A DNA stretch of 64,000 bases, taken from contig OZ024809.1 in assembly GCA_964017045.1 (NCBI GenBank), positions 24,861,618 to 24,925,617 on the forward strand, in the 5' to 3' direction. Position numbers and translations under genes: made by a program. Source of the DNA: Omphiscola glabra (Eukaryota; Mollusca; Gastropoda; Lymnaeidae). Of the stretch, positions 10,799 through 23,272 are shown piece after piece. The notes beneath the pieces are model-generated. The model made no database searches, had not been told where the DNA came from, and worked only from the letters and a program-made list of their open reading frames with translations. How positions within the stretch are numbered: position 1 is the stretch's first letter; the number at the start of each line of letters is the position of its first letter.

Positions 10799-11788
10799 GA
10801 TGATTGAAATAACTTAAGAAACCCGTAGTTTGCTTGATTTAAGAGTTGCCGGGATGATGTCAGTGGAAATATATTCAAGTAACGTATGTTTGTGGTCGAT
10901 TCATTCTAATTTGTAGTGGGGGATTTAATACGTTTGAGCATTGTTAATAATGGTGTATAAGACGTCATCCGGGAAAGTAAGATAAGTAGTGTTTTTTGTA
11001 TATTAAACCATCAATTCTGTCTTGATAATAGCTATGATGACAAGTTATCTCGTAGTTCGATTGTTAGGACATTCACTCCAGTTGACTCCAGACAATTAAA
11101 AATATTTTTTCTTTTTGAATAAAATGCTTGTTCCTTCAGACCTATTTAAAAATTCAGTTTCATTTAAAATTCGTATTCTAACGCCTTTGTGTTAAAATTC
11201 TAGCTTTGTGACATCTGATACATTTTTAGCAACGACAATAGCCAAACAAGAATCCCTGGCTGTTTCGGTCTATAAGGTTGTAATGTTGTGTTCTAAAGGT
11301 GCAACAAATAAAATTCCCAGAAGGTAGCAATTAGTGTTCTTGTAAAGTCCGTCACTTAAATGGATTTTTTTTCAAGTAACTTTAGCAAATGGAAAGTTAA
11401 CGCATCACCATCGGTGCTTTATTTCTTGTCATATAATAATTTATTAGTTTTCTTTGTGTTGAAAATATAAATATGTTCAAATGATTTTATTTACGTTTGA
11501 AGCTTTTCTCTGCGACTGGTATATAACATGCCGACCTCGGTGAATGATGATTTTACCACAGTGCTCAGCTGCCAATCTGATCTGAGATATCCCTACAATC
11601 CGTGTTTATCCAGTAATTATGACAATTATCAAGTATTTTCACTCCTTTAAAAGTCATTTGAACCACACTACAAACATTAGTACAACATGAAACATTTCAA
11701 TCGCAACTTGGATCGTGACGAAAAAATTGTTTTGACCGCATTGGAAGAAGTAAAAATTGGTTCTAAATCAATTCTAAAATTTTTTATT
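10799..11788. other. Non-coding stretch, nothing recognised
   Basis: AT-rich, with no arrays, element ends or exon-like segments that I can support. Confidence 0.4.
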
Positions 11789-11995
11789 AGTTGTATATCT
11801 GTATTGTGTAGCCTTGTGTTTATAACATCAAGTTGTATATCTGTATTGTGTAGCCTTGTGTTTATAACATCAAGTTGTATATCTGTATTGTGTAGCCTTG
11901 TGTTTATAACATCAAGTTGTATATCTGTATTGTGTATCCTTGTGTTTATAACATCAAGTTGTATATCTGTATTGTGTAGCCTTGTGTTTATAACG
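11789..11995. repeat. Minisatellite, 42-bp unit, ~5 copies
   Basis: Almost identical copies of 'agttgtatatctgtattgtg' plus 'tagccttgtgtttataacatca'; the only difference seen is tagcc/tatcc in the fourth copy. The 42-bp length leaves frames open on both strands, so the 109- and 124-residue frames are artefacts. Confidence 0.95.
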
Positions 11996-12655
11996 AAGAT
12001 AACAAAGACTACTTGACGATTTATTTCGTTATTATTATAAGTAGAAACCATAAATTATTTTACCCCGCCGCCCCCACCTCACCGTTCCTATTTGCCATTG
12101 GCACGTGTGTTGAATATTGACTATCAAACAACGTAGAGACAGTTTAAACCCTCAATGATTAATACCTTCAAATTTATACCTTTCAGACTTAAGCCTAAAC
12201 AAGAGTTATACAGCTTGTAATAATAACATTGTTAGCTGAGTACATCAATGTTTCAGTTAAAATCAATACAATGAATTCACCGCAACCACCCCCGTCCACA
12301 TTATTCTTTCTTCTAAAATTAACAAAACTTGTTAGAAAAAGTGCAAGAAAGAAAATAGATTAGGGCTGAAATTGATTTCGAGATTTCATATCTGGAAAAA
12401 TAATTACCCCCCCCCCCCTCCAAAAGCCCCCCTTTCCGAGTTGTGGGTAGATATTTCTGGCCATCGATTTTCGTAATAAAAACCTCGGAGAGCCAAATAT
12501 TAAAAGAATTAAAAAATTGGTGATCTCCGATTCCGTGAAAACGGGCCCGGCTAATGGCTGGATCTCTCCTCAAAGGATCGTGCATCGACATGGTGAAAGT
12601 CGGCTTGAAGAAAACTTCAACTCATTGCTAACTCGTATTTATTTAAGTTTGAGTG
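11996..12655. other. Non-coding stretch
   Basis: Unique sequence with a C10 run near 12410 and a slightly GC-richer patch at 12420-12605 (cgaaaacgggcccggc region). No gene is recognised. Confidence 0.4.
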
Positions 12656-14318
12656 CATAACATTGGATCAACACCCCACAGCCCCTGTTGAATCAACACC
12701 CCAAAGTACCCATCGATTCAACATCTGAAAGTATCCATTGAATCCACATCCTTCATTGATTGAACTCTCCACAGCCTCCATTGATTCAATACCCCAAAAT
12801 ACTTATTAAGTCAACACTCCACAGCCTCCTTTGATTCAACACTCTGAAACACCCATTGATTCAACACTCCACACCCTCCTTTGATTCAACACCCTGAAAC
12901 ACCCATTGATTCAACACTCCACAGCCTCCTTTGATTCAACACTCTGAAACACCCATTGATTCAACACTCCACAGCCTCCTTTGATTCAACACTCTGAAAC
13001 ACCCATTGATTCAACACTCCACAGCCTCCTTTGATTCAACACCCTGAAACACCCATTGATTCAACACTCCACAGCCTCCTTTGATTCAACACTCTGAAAC
13101 ACCCATTGATTCAACACTCCACACCCTCCTTTGATTCAACACCCTGAAACACCCATTGATTCAACACTCCACAGCCTCCTTTAATTCAACACTCTGAAAC
13201 ACCCATTGATTAACACTCCACAGCCTCCTTTGATTCAACACCCTGAAACACCCATTGATTCAACACTCCACAGCCTTCTTTGATTCAACACCCTGATACA
13301 CCCATTGCTTCAACACTCCCCATCCTCCTTTGATTCAACACTCTGAAACACCCATTGATTCAACACTCCACAGCCTCCTTTGATTCAACACCCTGAAACA
13401 CCCATTGATTCAACACTCCACAGCCTTCTTTGATTCAACACCCTGATACACCCATTGCTTCAACACTCCCCATCCTCCTTTGATTCAACACTCTGAAACA
13501 CCCATTGATTCAACACTCCACAGCCTCCTTTGATTCAACACCCTGAAACACCCATTGATTCAACACTCCACAGCCTCCTTTGATTCAACACCCTGAAACA
13601 CCCATAGATTAAACACTCCACAACCTCCTTTGATTCAACACACCGAAACACCCATTGATTCAACACTCCACAGCTTCCTTGGATTCAACACTCTGAAACA
13701 CCCATTGATTCAACACTCCACAGCCTTATTTGATTCCACACTCTGAAACACCCATTGATTCAACACTCCACAGCCTCCTTTGATTCAACACCCTGAAACA
13801 CCCATTGATTCAACACTCCACAGCCTCCTTTGATTCAACATCCTGAAACACCCATTGATTCAACACTCCACAGCCTCCTTTGATTCAACACTCTGAAACA
13901 CCCATTGATTCAACACTCCACAGCCTCCTTTGATTCAACACTCTGAAACACCCATTGATTCAACACTCCACAACCTCCTTTGATTCAACACCCTGAAACA
14001 CCCATTGATTCAACACTCCACAGCCTCCTTTGATTCAACACGCTGAAACACCCATTGATTCAACACTCCACAGCCTCCTTTGATTCAACACCATGAAACA
14101 CTCATTCATTCAACTCTCCACAGCCTCCTTTGATTCAACACCCTGAAACACCAATTGATTCAACACTCCACAGCCTTCTTTGATTCAACACTCTGAAACA
14201 CCCATTGATTCAACACTCCACAGCCTCCTTTGATTCAACACTCTGATACACCCATTGATTCAACAGTCCACAGCCTCCTTTGATTCAACACTCTGAAACA
14301 CCCATTGATTCAACACTC
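12656..14318. repeat. Minisatellite, 50-bp unit built from two ~25-mers, ~33 copies
   Basis: Each 50-bp unit contains two related halves: 'cattgattcaacactccaca'+gcctc and 'ctttgattcaacactctgaa'+acacc. The left edge (12660-12830) still shows diverged single 25-27-bp units, so the dimer became the unit of later expansion. It is the third-largest array in the window. Confidence 0.95.
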
Positions 14319-16975
14319 AAATATTTATATACATTATAGTGAAAGGTAGAGAGAGAGAGACAACGTCTCAATAGAAAAAAAGAAATATAGCGGACGCAGA
14401 CAAGGATATACAGAGTGAGATTGATGAGATAGAAGGAAAGAGAGAAATATAATTAAAAAATGAGAGGATCACATTAGAGAGAAAAGACAATAGACCGAAA
14501 GACAGCTTAAAAATCTGTAGAAATTATTGAGAATTGATGAGACTGGCAAATCATTTAATGAAATACTAAAACATGGTATGTTGATTTACTCAAGAATTCA
14601 GCCTTCTTCAGCGAACAGGACAAATAGAAGTACGACAAGAAACAGAGCACAGTAATAAACATAACAGTAATAATAATCTCCTTTGTTGTTGCCGGAATTC
14701 TCGTGCAGTAAAGTATTACACTTATCTACCATATAAAGCTAAGTGTGTCTGTTTATTTCATCACCAGAAAACCAAACAACGCATCGCAAACACATTTGAC
14801 ATGGATATTCCTCCTGACATGTAGATGCTGCTGGAACGTTTGGTCATAATCCACTCATCTTAAAAAAGTAACATTTAGAGTTTAAAGAGTTAACAAATAT
14901 TATTTGAATGGCTTTTTAGGACGTTAATTTTTTTTTTTGACGTAAAGAATTCTTAATAAGCCTTTTTGAGAACGATGGGCTTTCAAACATCTATTAAATG
15001 AAGTATTTTGCAATGTGCTTTTGTTTAGTGCACACATTTTTCAATAAAGCTTTGTTCTATTTTCGCAGAGCAATGTATTTTCAACAAATATTTGAACTAA
15101 TTTTTCAACAAATTTCAATAATTTTTTTAAATATATGGAAATAGGTGAACAATATGTTGTACAGTTTCAAGAAGATACAGTTATAGTTCATTGCATGTTA
15201 TAAGGGCATTGATTATTATATTAGAATTATCGTTTAGGTCATGGGAGTGCGTATAGGCATACTTAAGGAGTTAAAGTCCTGGGGTTATTTTATTAATTTG
15301 TATTACCAACATTATTTTAGTAGATGTGTGTGGGGAAGGAAGAATCACAATTTTATGAATTGGAACCAACTCTGCATTTAGTAAAACTATGCCACTGAAT
15401 GGGGTGCATCAACTTAATAAGTATAACAATTCTGAAAGGCACACTTCGTTACACACTAACAATTTTTGTCCAAAGTTGATTTACCTTTTTAATTAAATTA
15501 ATTAAATGTTGTGGATTCATTATAAGCATCTTAAATGCACCACACAATAATTTTCTGTCTAGATTTCTACTGGCATCAACTAAAGATATGTTAGTGTTAC
15601 AGTTAAAAACGGTACAAGGCAATGAACTATGAAAAAGCATAAAACGTCATATTTTTATTCATCAATATCTAAATGGTAATTTTTGATTGATTGTATCTCT
15701 TAAACTATTTTTGTTTAAAAATCAATACGATTTGAAATATTCATCGATGTATTTTGATGTTATTTTATTCATCTACTATAACATGCTATGTTTACCGCAT
15801 ACCTTTCTATATAGAATGACTTACTTTGATGAAGCTTAGGATTAAATTTTTGCTCCACTTGTTATCCAGAATAAAAAGATGGCGGTGTTTCTATTTTATT
15901 AAAAAATATCCCGTTAAGGGTTGGGGCCCGAATTTCGTTTATATTAAAATATGAGCTATGTAAATAATATTAGAATCTATGGATATAATGTAGGCCAGAC
16001 TAGGTAAATATGCACTTGAAAATCTACATTGAAAAAGTTAAGGTTTTGAACTCACTGCCAGGGCCGGTGAGACTTGAGTCACTGTCCTTATATATGCTTT
16101 ATGTAGGACATTTTTAACCGATTTTAGTGGAACAACTTAAAAAATGTTACGTTATTATTTATTTGATGATTTTTGTTTCTATCTTGTGATATTTTAATGT
16201 CCTCCGTTGAACAGATCCACATTTGGGCCTTTATTTTAACTCTAATGGCAAACGTCTAGAGCTACAGCATTTTTTAAAAGCTGTTTTAATATTTACTTTA
16301 TCAAAATGATTTCATTAAAGTGTCATTTAATGATTTTTTTTCGAAAGTTAACATTTTTTTTAAAATTTTCCACCAGGTTATTTACTGTTCCACATAAATT
16401 TAAAAATTATAAAAATAGAAATGGGATCTAAAAGATGATGGAAATGTTAGTTTAGTTGTTACAGATTTCTTTCAGGTGAATTACCACGATATCGGTAGTT
16501 TTTTCAAAAAATTTCTTATGAAATCTGATTAAAGATCTTTTAGTTATCTTTTCTTGAAAGTTTTAAATGAGTTAAGTTCGTTCATTCCTTATAACAGCCA
16601 AAGATACACACGACGGCTCAATGCAAACGACTACATACATTTTCTCATCTTGCCCAAACTTGGTAAACATTATTTCATAACCTCTTTAAAATATCGATGG
16701 ATCTCAAACTAATAATATACCATCTTTGCGTGCTTGGTGTGTTCCAATTTTATTTTAAATAAAACGCTACATCTTTGTCGTTTTTCAAACGATTTTAATA
16801 AGAAAACGTTTAACAATTTTGTTTGGTGTCCAACTGCTGTAATATATTACAGATTAAGTCATTTTGGCGCCGAGGGCCCCAGATTAACATTTTTAAAGGT
16901 AACATCTTTACGAATTCCTTCCGATTTTAATGGGATAAATTTACGTGTTTGCTGATAACGCATGAAAATATTTTT
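14319..16975. other. AT-rich non-coding DNA
   Basis: It starts with a GA-rich low-complexity stretch (14345-14460) and continues as AT-rich unique sequence. No exon or intact element is visible, though the right end belongs to whatever element terminates at 17015. Confidence 0.45.
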
Positions 16976-16987
16976 TTCGAATACAAA

Positions 16988-17015
16988 CCCGAGAATAGCC
17001 GGGTATATTGGCTGG
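16988..17015 (+). mobile_element. Isolated Helitron-type 3' terminus (ends CTGG)
   Basis: CCCGagaatagCCGGGtata forms a 4-5-bp hairpin, followed by TTGGCTGG and a host T. Helitrons end in a short GC-rich hairpin plus CTRR and insert 5' to T. The terminal 15+ bases match the end at 48526 (CCGGGTATATTGGCTRG), so the two are one family. The matching 5' end was not located; the ~250 bp upstream share short phrases (gagggccccaga, ttttaaatg) with the large Helitron. Confidence 0.6.
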
Positions 17016-17795
17016 TGTGTAATTAATTAGAATTAAAAAATAAAATAATAATGATAGATGGCTCATTTTATGTCAAATAAAAATGTCATTATTAAAATAA
17101 ACAATGAAGGGGTTAATGAGGTCAAAAGATGTCTGATTTCCCTGGGGGCCAAGCTTTCGTGTGCTGCTCCAACTCAGTGAACCGTTAATAAAGTTGATAT
17201 CTCTCTGCTTTTCTGCACTGTTGCTTGAATTGGCTGTAAATATAATTGTTATTTTTCTTCAACTTCCCAGAAGCAAATAAATCCATCAAACAAGGACTTC
17301 AAAACTCTTGTCCTTTTTCTAGTTTTCAGCTCAGTAAAAAATTGGCGTTTCAAGTGAAAATAAACAAGAATAAACTATTATAAACTTTCTTAAAGGAAAT
17401 CAAAGAAAATGGAATTATATTTTAAAAAACTCAATTTTATGTGGATTTAGTTTAAACGAAGAATTGATCATATCATTTTTTTAATTGCCACTCTTTTCTA
17501 GACAGTTGGACTTAGCAGCTTTTATTGTAAGTTCGTTAAGGGCGGCTAAGTGCATTATGATATTATACTTTGAAAAATAAAAGTATAGAACACTTTTCTA
17601 ATGTGTGTGCATATTTAGAATAACTGAGATCAAGTCGTACTCTTTACAATGGATACATTATTTAACTATTTGAGAGTACTTTATTTAATGACCCTTTGAT
17701 ATTTGGCGTTGAATTTTCTTTCATATTTCTAGGAAAGTGACATTTTGATAACATGGTCATTTGATTAAACCACTGAAATATATTCATTAGAGCGG
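17016..17795. other. Non-coding stretch
   Basis: AT-rich, with no gene or array. A mixed-composition patch at 17110-17260 could be conserved non-coding sequence, but I cannot test that. Confidence 0.35.
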
Positions 17796-17893
17796 AACTA
17801 TGTTACGATGTCATTTATGCGGGACATAACTATGTTACGGTGTCATTTATGCGGGACACAACTATGTTACGATGTCATCTATTCGGGTCACAG
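17796..17893. repeat. Short tandem repeat, ~33-bp unit, 3 copies
   Basis: Three copies of 'actatgttacgatgtcattt' plus 'atgcgggacac', slightly diverged. Confidence 0.85.
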
Positions 17894-18356
17894 GTTTTTT
17901 TTAAAAACTTGAAATAACAGTTTTGTTGATCTGATTTAATATCATAGGCAAAACATGTGAAATAACAACAACGTACTTAAAAATATTTCGTTTGATAGTA
18001 TTTGAATCCTGTGCCTGTTTACACTGAAGGCAATCGATGCTTGAGTTTTACATGACAAATTATTGCTCAGAACATAGTGTTATACTGCAGTATAATTTCT
18101 TCTCTTCTACAATCGGTTTTGGCAGCGGCTTAAGAACCAGGCCAGCTGGCAGCCAGTGTGTCCCCGGTGTGATCAATCAATCAATTATCACCCCCTGTAA
18201 TTATTCTTACAATGAGCTGCTGAAACGTGTGTGTGTGTATGTGTAGAGGCATTGGGGCTAATAGAATTTCTTCAAATCAATGGCAATAGAGTACGTTTAA
18301 CCTTTGCGGACTTGGCCCGGACATCAAGACAACCTAAGTGCTCACACTTCCAGCTT
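17894..18356. other. Non-coding stretch with a mixed-composition patch
   Basis: 18110-18230 is GC-balanced (aaccaggccagctggcagcc, gatcaatcaatcaattatca) and unlike its AT-rich surroundings. No exon signature is seen. Confidence 0.4.
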
Positions 18357-18575
18357 GACGTGTACATTTTGGAACTTACTCATGTCTGACATGTACATGT
18401 TGGAACTTACTCTTGTCTGACATGTACATGTTGGAACTTACTCTTGTCTGACATGTACATGTTGGTACTTACTCTTGTCTGACATGGACATATTAGAACT
18501 TACTCTTGTCTGACATGTACATATTAGAACTTACTCTTGTCTGACATGTACATATTAGAACCTACTCTTGTCTGA
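18357..18575. repeat. Minisatellite, 31-bp unit, 7 copies
   Basis: The unit contains the palindrome-rich 'tgacatgtacatgttggaac' then 'ttactcttgtc'. Confidence 0.93.
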
Positions 18576-19082
18576 AAAATTGCCACTTACTCGTGTTCTT
18601 GTGTTGAATAGTTCCTCTCCAGTGGACCGGTCCAGACTCTTCAGTCATTGACCTTGTTTGTTGTACTTTGTGACCATCTTCATCTAGTATTATCATTCCC
18701 ACTGCACGAGAATTGCTGTCCTGTGCTAGAAAATGTATTTGATAGTTACGAAAGTTACTTTTGAAAATAAATCAACAACTGCCAATTTCAAAACTAAAGA
18801 TGTTTTCATTTGTAGGACTTCCCGCTGTCTTGGTGTCCATACATATGTACGCTTGAGTATTGATGACGTGATTATTTTGTTTTTATCTCTAAATGATTGG
18901 ACCGCTCAAAGAAGATTATTGATTGCCAACACTTCATTGGCCATGGTGCTTTAAAATTAGGTCAAGTATAGCTTAACGTAAACCTATTTTTGTATCTTGT
19001 GTCTTGAGCACATCAATGCTGGTCTTCGTCGACATTTGTTAGTTGTTGTATCCTTAAATAATAAAATAATGAAGATCTAGAA
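18576..19082. other. Non-coding stretch, nothing recognised
   Basis: Unique AT-rich DNA. The 73-residue open frame at 18733-18954 has no recognisable domain. Confidence 0.4.
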
Positions 19083-19362
19083 AACGAACTTAATGGATTA
19101 GGAAATGAAAGAGACACTAGACTCATTCAACCATTAGAACTTGATAGTCTAGGAAATGCACGGATACTAGACTCATTAAAACATTAGAACTTGATGGATT
19201 GGGAAATGAACGAGACACTAGACTAATTCCAATATTAGAATTTGATGGATTAGGAAAGGAACGAGACACTAGACTCTTTTAAACTTTAGAACTTGATAGA
19301 ATAGGAAATGAAAGAGACACTAGACACATTCACACATTAGAACTTGGTGGACTAGGAAATAA
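19083..19362. repeat. Minisatellite, ~51-bp unit, ~5.5 copies
   Basis: Diverged units around 'gaacttgatggattaggaaa' and 'gagacactagactcatt'. Confidence 0.9.
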
Positions 19363-19422
19363 GCTGAGAGATGGATGTATTCATAATATTATTGTTGTGG
19401 TCGTTCAGATTCAAGTAGTCAG

Positions 19423-19742
19423 GGTCATGATGTCAGGGTCCTGATGTCAGGGTCATGATGTTAGGGTCATTGTTTCAGGGTGATGAGATCAGGGTCGTGA
19501 TGCCATAGTCTAGTCAGCAGAGTCATGATGTCAGGATCATGATTTTATGAGCATTGTGTCAGGGTCCTGATGTCAGGGTGATGATGTCAGGACCATGATT
19601 TTATAAGCATTATGTCAGGGTCCTGATGCCAGGTTCATTGAGTCAGAATTATGGAGTACGTGTTATGATGTCAGGTTTTTGGGGTCAAGGACGGGATATT
19701 AACGTCGTAATATCAAGGTCATGAGGACAGGGTCATGGTGAT
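19423..19742. repeat. Degenerate short repeat, ~14-15-bp unit
   Basis: Many imperfect copies of 'gatgtcagggtcat' with drifting spacing; an old array. Confidence 0.8.
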
Positions 19743-20154
19743 ATGATGGCTTTTATTGTAGTCATAAAGTTGAAGCGTGGCGTTAAGAGTTGTTAAATAC
19801 ACATAATAAACAATAATACAACTATAACCTTATGAAACTTCATAGTTGAGGAAATCACATTGTTGATGGATCGCATTCCAATCCTAAAGCTCTAGAAACT
19901 TCGGGAGAAATAAAACTCTCTAAACCTAACTCCCCAAAAAAACGATTTTCACTAACGACCAAGACAAGGGAAATTTGTCCCCTGGGGTAAAAAGAGGGCA
20001 AAAGAACACACAGGAAGTGTTTTGTTTGACAAAAGGAGGGTTGTTGTTAGTTGGGGTGATTTACGTGGATATATGAGCCAAGATATTATTGTCCAATTAT
20101 GGGAGGGAAAACGTATGTTAATTTGCGTGGCTGGAGGAACTAAAATAAGTCATA
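19743..20154. other. Non-coding stretch
   Basis: Unique AT-rich sequence with no recognised feature. Confidence 0.35.
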
Positions 20155-20325
20155 TGCAATAAGTCTATGGGCGTGGTTAGGATGAAACCAAATAAGTTAT
20201 GTGCTGTAGGTCTATGGGCGTGGTAAGGGTGAAACCAAATAAGTCATGTGCTGTAGGTCTATGGGCGTGGTTAGGGTGAAACAAAATAAGTCATGTGCTG
20301 TAGGTCTATGGGCGTGGTTAGGGTG
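20155..20325. repeat. Minisatellite, 47-bp unit, ~3.6 copies
   Basis: Copies share 'gtctatgggcgtggttaggg' with 'aagtcatgtgctgtag' before it. The spacing of the gggcgtgg box is exactly 47. Confidence 0.92.
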
Positions 20326-20569
20326 AACGCATATAATTCAAGTATAGTTAATCTATATTTTTATGAGTATTGTGATACTATAATAGTAAAGGTGATTTTT
20401 TAAATTGATGTTTTGTTTATTTTTTTGTTATGTATTACAATTGTTTAATCTACAATAAATATGTTGTAAATGAGACATTGTAAGTGTTTTTGTAAGTACA
20501 AAGATGAATAGTGTAACATTTGTGGCGTGGTTTGGCATGTTTAAAAGACAGTTAGGAACTGTTGACAAA

Positions 20570-20665
20570 CGACATTCAGTGGTGTTGCACACAATCCGGC
20601 ATTCATTAGTTAAGCACACAAGTCGACATTCAGGGATGGAGCATAAAAATGGACATTCACTGGTG
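20570..20665. repeat. Imperfect ~30-bp repeat, ~4 copies
   Basis: Iterations of 'gacattcagtggtg' followed by 'cacacaa' variants. Confidence 0.7.
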
Positions 20666-20696
20666 AAGCACATAATTCATATAAAGTGGTTAAGCA

Positions 20697-20800
20697 CAGT
20701 GGTTCACAACCCTTTTCTTTCTTGCAAGGCACACTACGACTCTTGACAGAATGCACACTACGACTCTTGACAGAATGTCACGACACACAAATTTTACATG
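20697..20800 (+). mobile_element. Solo hAT-type end
   Basis: CAGTGGTTCACAACCCTTTT matches hAT termini, and a duplicated ~24-bp phrase (cacactacgactcttgacag, twice) follows. No paired right end was found nearby. A related phrase (tgtcgtgacacac) adjoins the solo end at 52872 in the opposite orientation. Confidence 0.5.
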
Positions 20801-20824
20801 ACCTGCTAAAACAAGTCTTTTATG

Positions 20825-20980
20825 TTTGAGCTTGAAGTATCTAGTCTCTCTAAAAATGGCTGTTATACGTGAGGTTCGATATCTAGTCTGTCTAAACGTA
20901 TCTGTTATGTTGTAGTTCAATAGCTAGTCTGTCTTAAGCAGTTTAATATATGAGGTTCAATATCTCGTCTGTCTGAATTT
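20825..20980. repeat. Degenerate repeat around 'ctagtctgtctaaa'
   Basis: Four diverged copies of a ~45-55-bp unit: 'gaggttcaatatctagtctg' then 'tct(a/t)aa...'. Confidence 0.7.
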
Positions 20981-21404
20981 CTCTTAAAAATAAAGCAAAA
21001 TTGTTTTGAAGAATTTTTGTCGTGTAAATGCCCAATGGTTTCTTTGTATTTGTTAGAATAATATTTCAGATTTTTTTTGTCTCGTAGACCATTTGCCATT
21101 TTCCAGAATAGGACAAAGGGTGCATTGAACATATTCAGTGTCAGCGTGTTTAATAATTGTTTCACCAGTATTAAGCCTCCAATTTGCAATAAATTCACAC
21201 ACACCTACGTGAACCCACTTGTTTTATTTGAAACAGTGAATCAGTTTACCTGGAAACTTGAGGCTCGCCAAATGTACGCGTGTGTGTGTGACACGTGACC
21301 AGACAAACATGGCGGCTGGGCGAAACACTATTCATCCCCCTATTTTATCAACAGTTTTTGTTTAAATCATAATGGGGATATTTGCTTTTAATACTCTTTG
21401 AGGA
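20981..21404. other. Non-coding stretch
   Basis: Unique AT-rich sequence. The short open frames on both strands overlap each other and have no domain. Confidence 0.35.
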
Positions 21405-21805
21405 CTTTTGCCGTGGCACACCTAGCATATCGCGACACGCCAATGTGTATAGGCACACCTAGCATCATATCGCGACACGCCAGTGTGTCGTGGCACACCT
21501 TGCATCATCTCGCGACATGCCAGTGTGTCGTGGGACACCTAGCATCATCTCGCGATAAGCCAGTGTGTCGTGGCACACTTAACATCATCTCGTGACACGC
21601 CAGTGTATAGGAGCACGCCTAGCATCATATCGCGACACGCCAGTGTGTCGTGGCACACCTAGCATCATCTTGCAACACGCCAATGTGTCGTGGCACACCT
21701 AACATCATCTCGTGACACGCCAGTGTATAGGAGCACGCCTAGCATCATCTCCCGACACGCCAGTGTGTCATGACACGCTTAGCATCATCTTGCGTCACGC
21801 CAGTG
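21405..21805. repeat. Minisatellite, ~40-bp unit, ~10 copies
   Basis: The unit contains 'cgcgacacgccagtgtgtcg' then 'tggcacacctagcatcatct'. It is CpG-rich compared with its surroundings. Two unit types (tgtcgtgg and tataggagc) alternate irregularly. Confidence 0.93.
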
Positions 21806-22529
21806 TGCCGCAGCCCACCGGTTGCGAGTTCTGCAGCACACGGCTTTAAATTACAGTCTTGCAACTTTAAATCTCACTCTCTTTTGTCTTTTTCTTATTC
21901 ATACTTTCGCCAATTCTCCCGGCTCCTTTCTATAACGAGGTTACGCGACCACGTAAAACCTACTCTGATGACCAAAACTCGTTTATTCCTCTCTCGCCCA
22001 AACTATCGGGATGACCTTGATGACAGTGCCATGGCACGAAAAGATGGCGCTTGTAGACCATGCCTATCAGGTGTTATTGAGTAAACTTTATGAATAAACC
22101 GCTTCCTGTACTCAGCACCCCCTGACATTCCGTCAAAGTGAGATATTTATTTGAGCCACTTCTCGTCTAGGGTGAGATGTGTGAGAGTGTGTGTGGGGGG
22201 GGGGGGGGCGTGAAGCAAGGTGTGCTGGTTGGGGTGTGGGACTGTGTGGCTGATGTTAGCGCGGGAAAGCATCTTCAACTTAATTTTAAACTCGTCTATA
22301 ACATTTACTTTATTGACAAGTTTGGACACTAGGACATTTGGGTATTACTCCAGGCACTTGCGATAGGTAGCGTATATCAAAAAGTGTTATACTGGATGAT
22401 TCATCTACACAGTAAATGTTGACATACGAACATTCGGAGTATGGATAAAGAAACATCAGGGTATCGTTTAGATGTTTCAATATAATATTTTTCTAATAGT
22501 TAACGTCAATACCAATTGTTAGGCTGAAA
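21806..22529. other. Non-coding stretch with a G11 run
   Basis: A GC-balanced patch (21806-22130) precedes a gtgtgtg/G-run low-complexity zone at 22170-22210. No gene is assigned. Confidence 0.4.
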
Positions 22530-23272
22530 AGTCATACTCAAATGCTATACCCAAATGTCATACTCAAATGACATACTCAAAAGTCATACTCAAATGCTAT
22601 ACCCAAATGTCATACTCAAATGTCATACTCAAATGACATACTCAAAAGTCATACTCAAATGCTATACCCAAATGTCATACTCAAAAGTCATACTCAAATG
22701 CTATACCCAAATGTCATACTCAAAAGACATACTCAAATGCTATACCCAAATGTCATACTCAAAAGACATACTCAAATGCTATACCCAAATGTCATACTCA
22801 AAAGTCATACTCAAATGCTATACCCAAATTTCATACTCAAATCTCATACTCAAATGACATACTCAAAAGTCATACTCAAATGCTATACCCAAATGTCATA
22901 CTCAAAAGTCATACTCAAATGCTATACCCAAATGTCATACTCAAAAGACATACTCAAATGCTATACCCAAATGTCATACTCAAAAGTCATACTCAAATGA
23001 TATACCCAAATGTCATACTCAAAAGTCATACTCAAATGCTATACCCAAATGTCATACTCAAAAGTCATACTCAAATGCTATACCCAAATGTCATACTCAA
23101 AAGTCATACTCAAATGCTATACCCAAATGTCATACTCAAAAGTCATACTCAAATGCTATACCCAAATGTCATACTCAAAAGACATACTTAAATGGCGTAC
23201 CCAAATTTCATACTCAAAAGACATACTCAAATGCTATACCCAAATGCCATACTCAAACGGCATATGCATATG
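22530..23272. repeat. Minisatellite, 39-bp unit made of three 13-mers, ~19 copies
   Basis: Each 39-bp unit is three diverged 13-mers: catactcaaaagt, catactcaaatgc, tatacccaaatgt. The left edge has looser 13-bp periodicity. The 39-bp unit expanded later, giving open frames in more than one phase, which are not genes. Confidence 0.95.
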
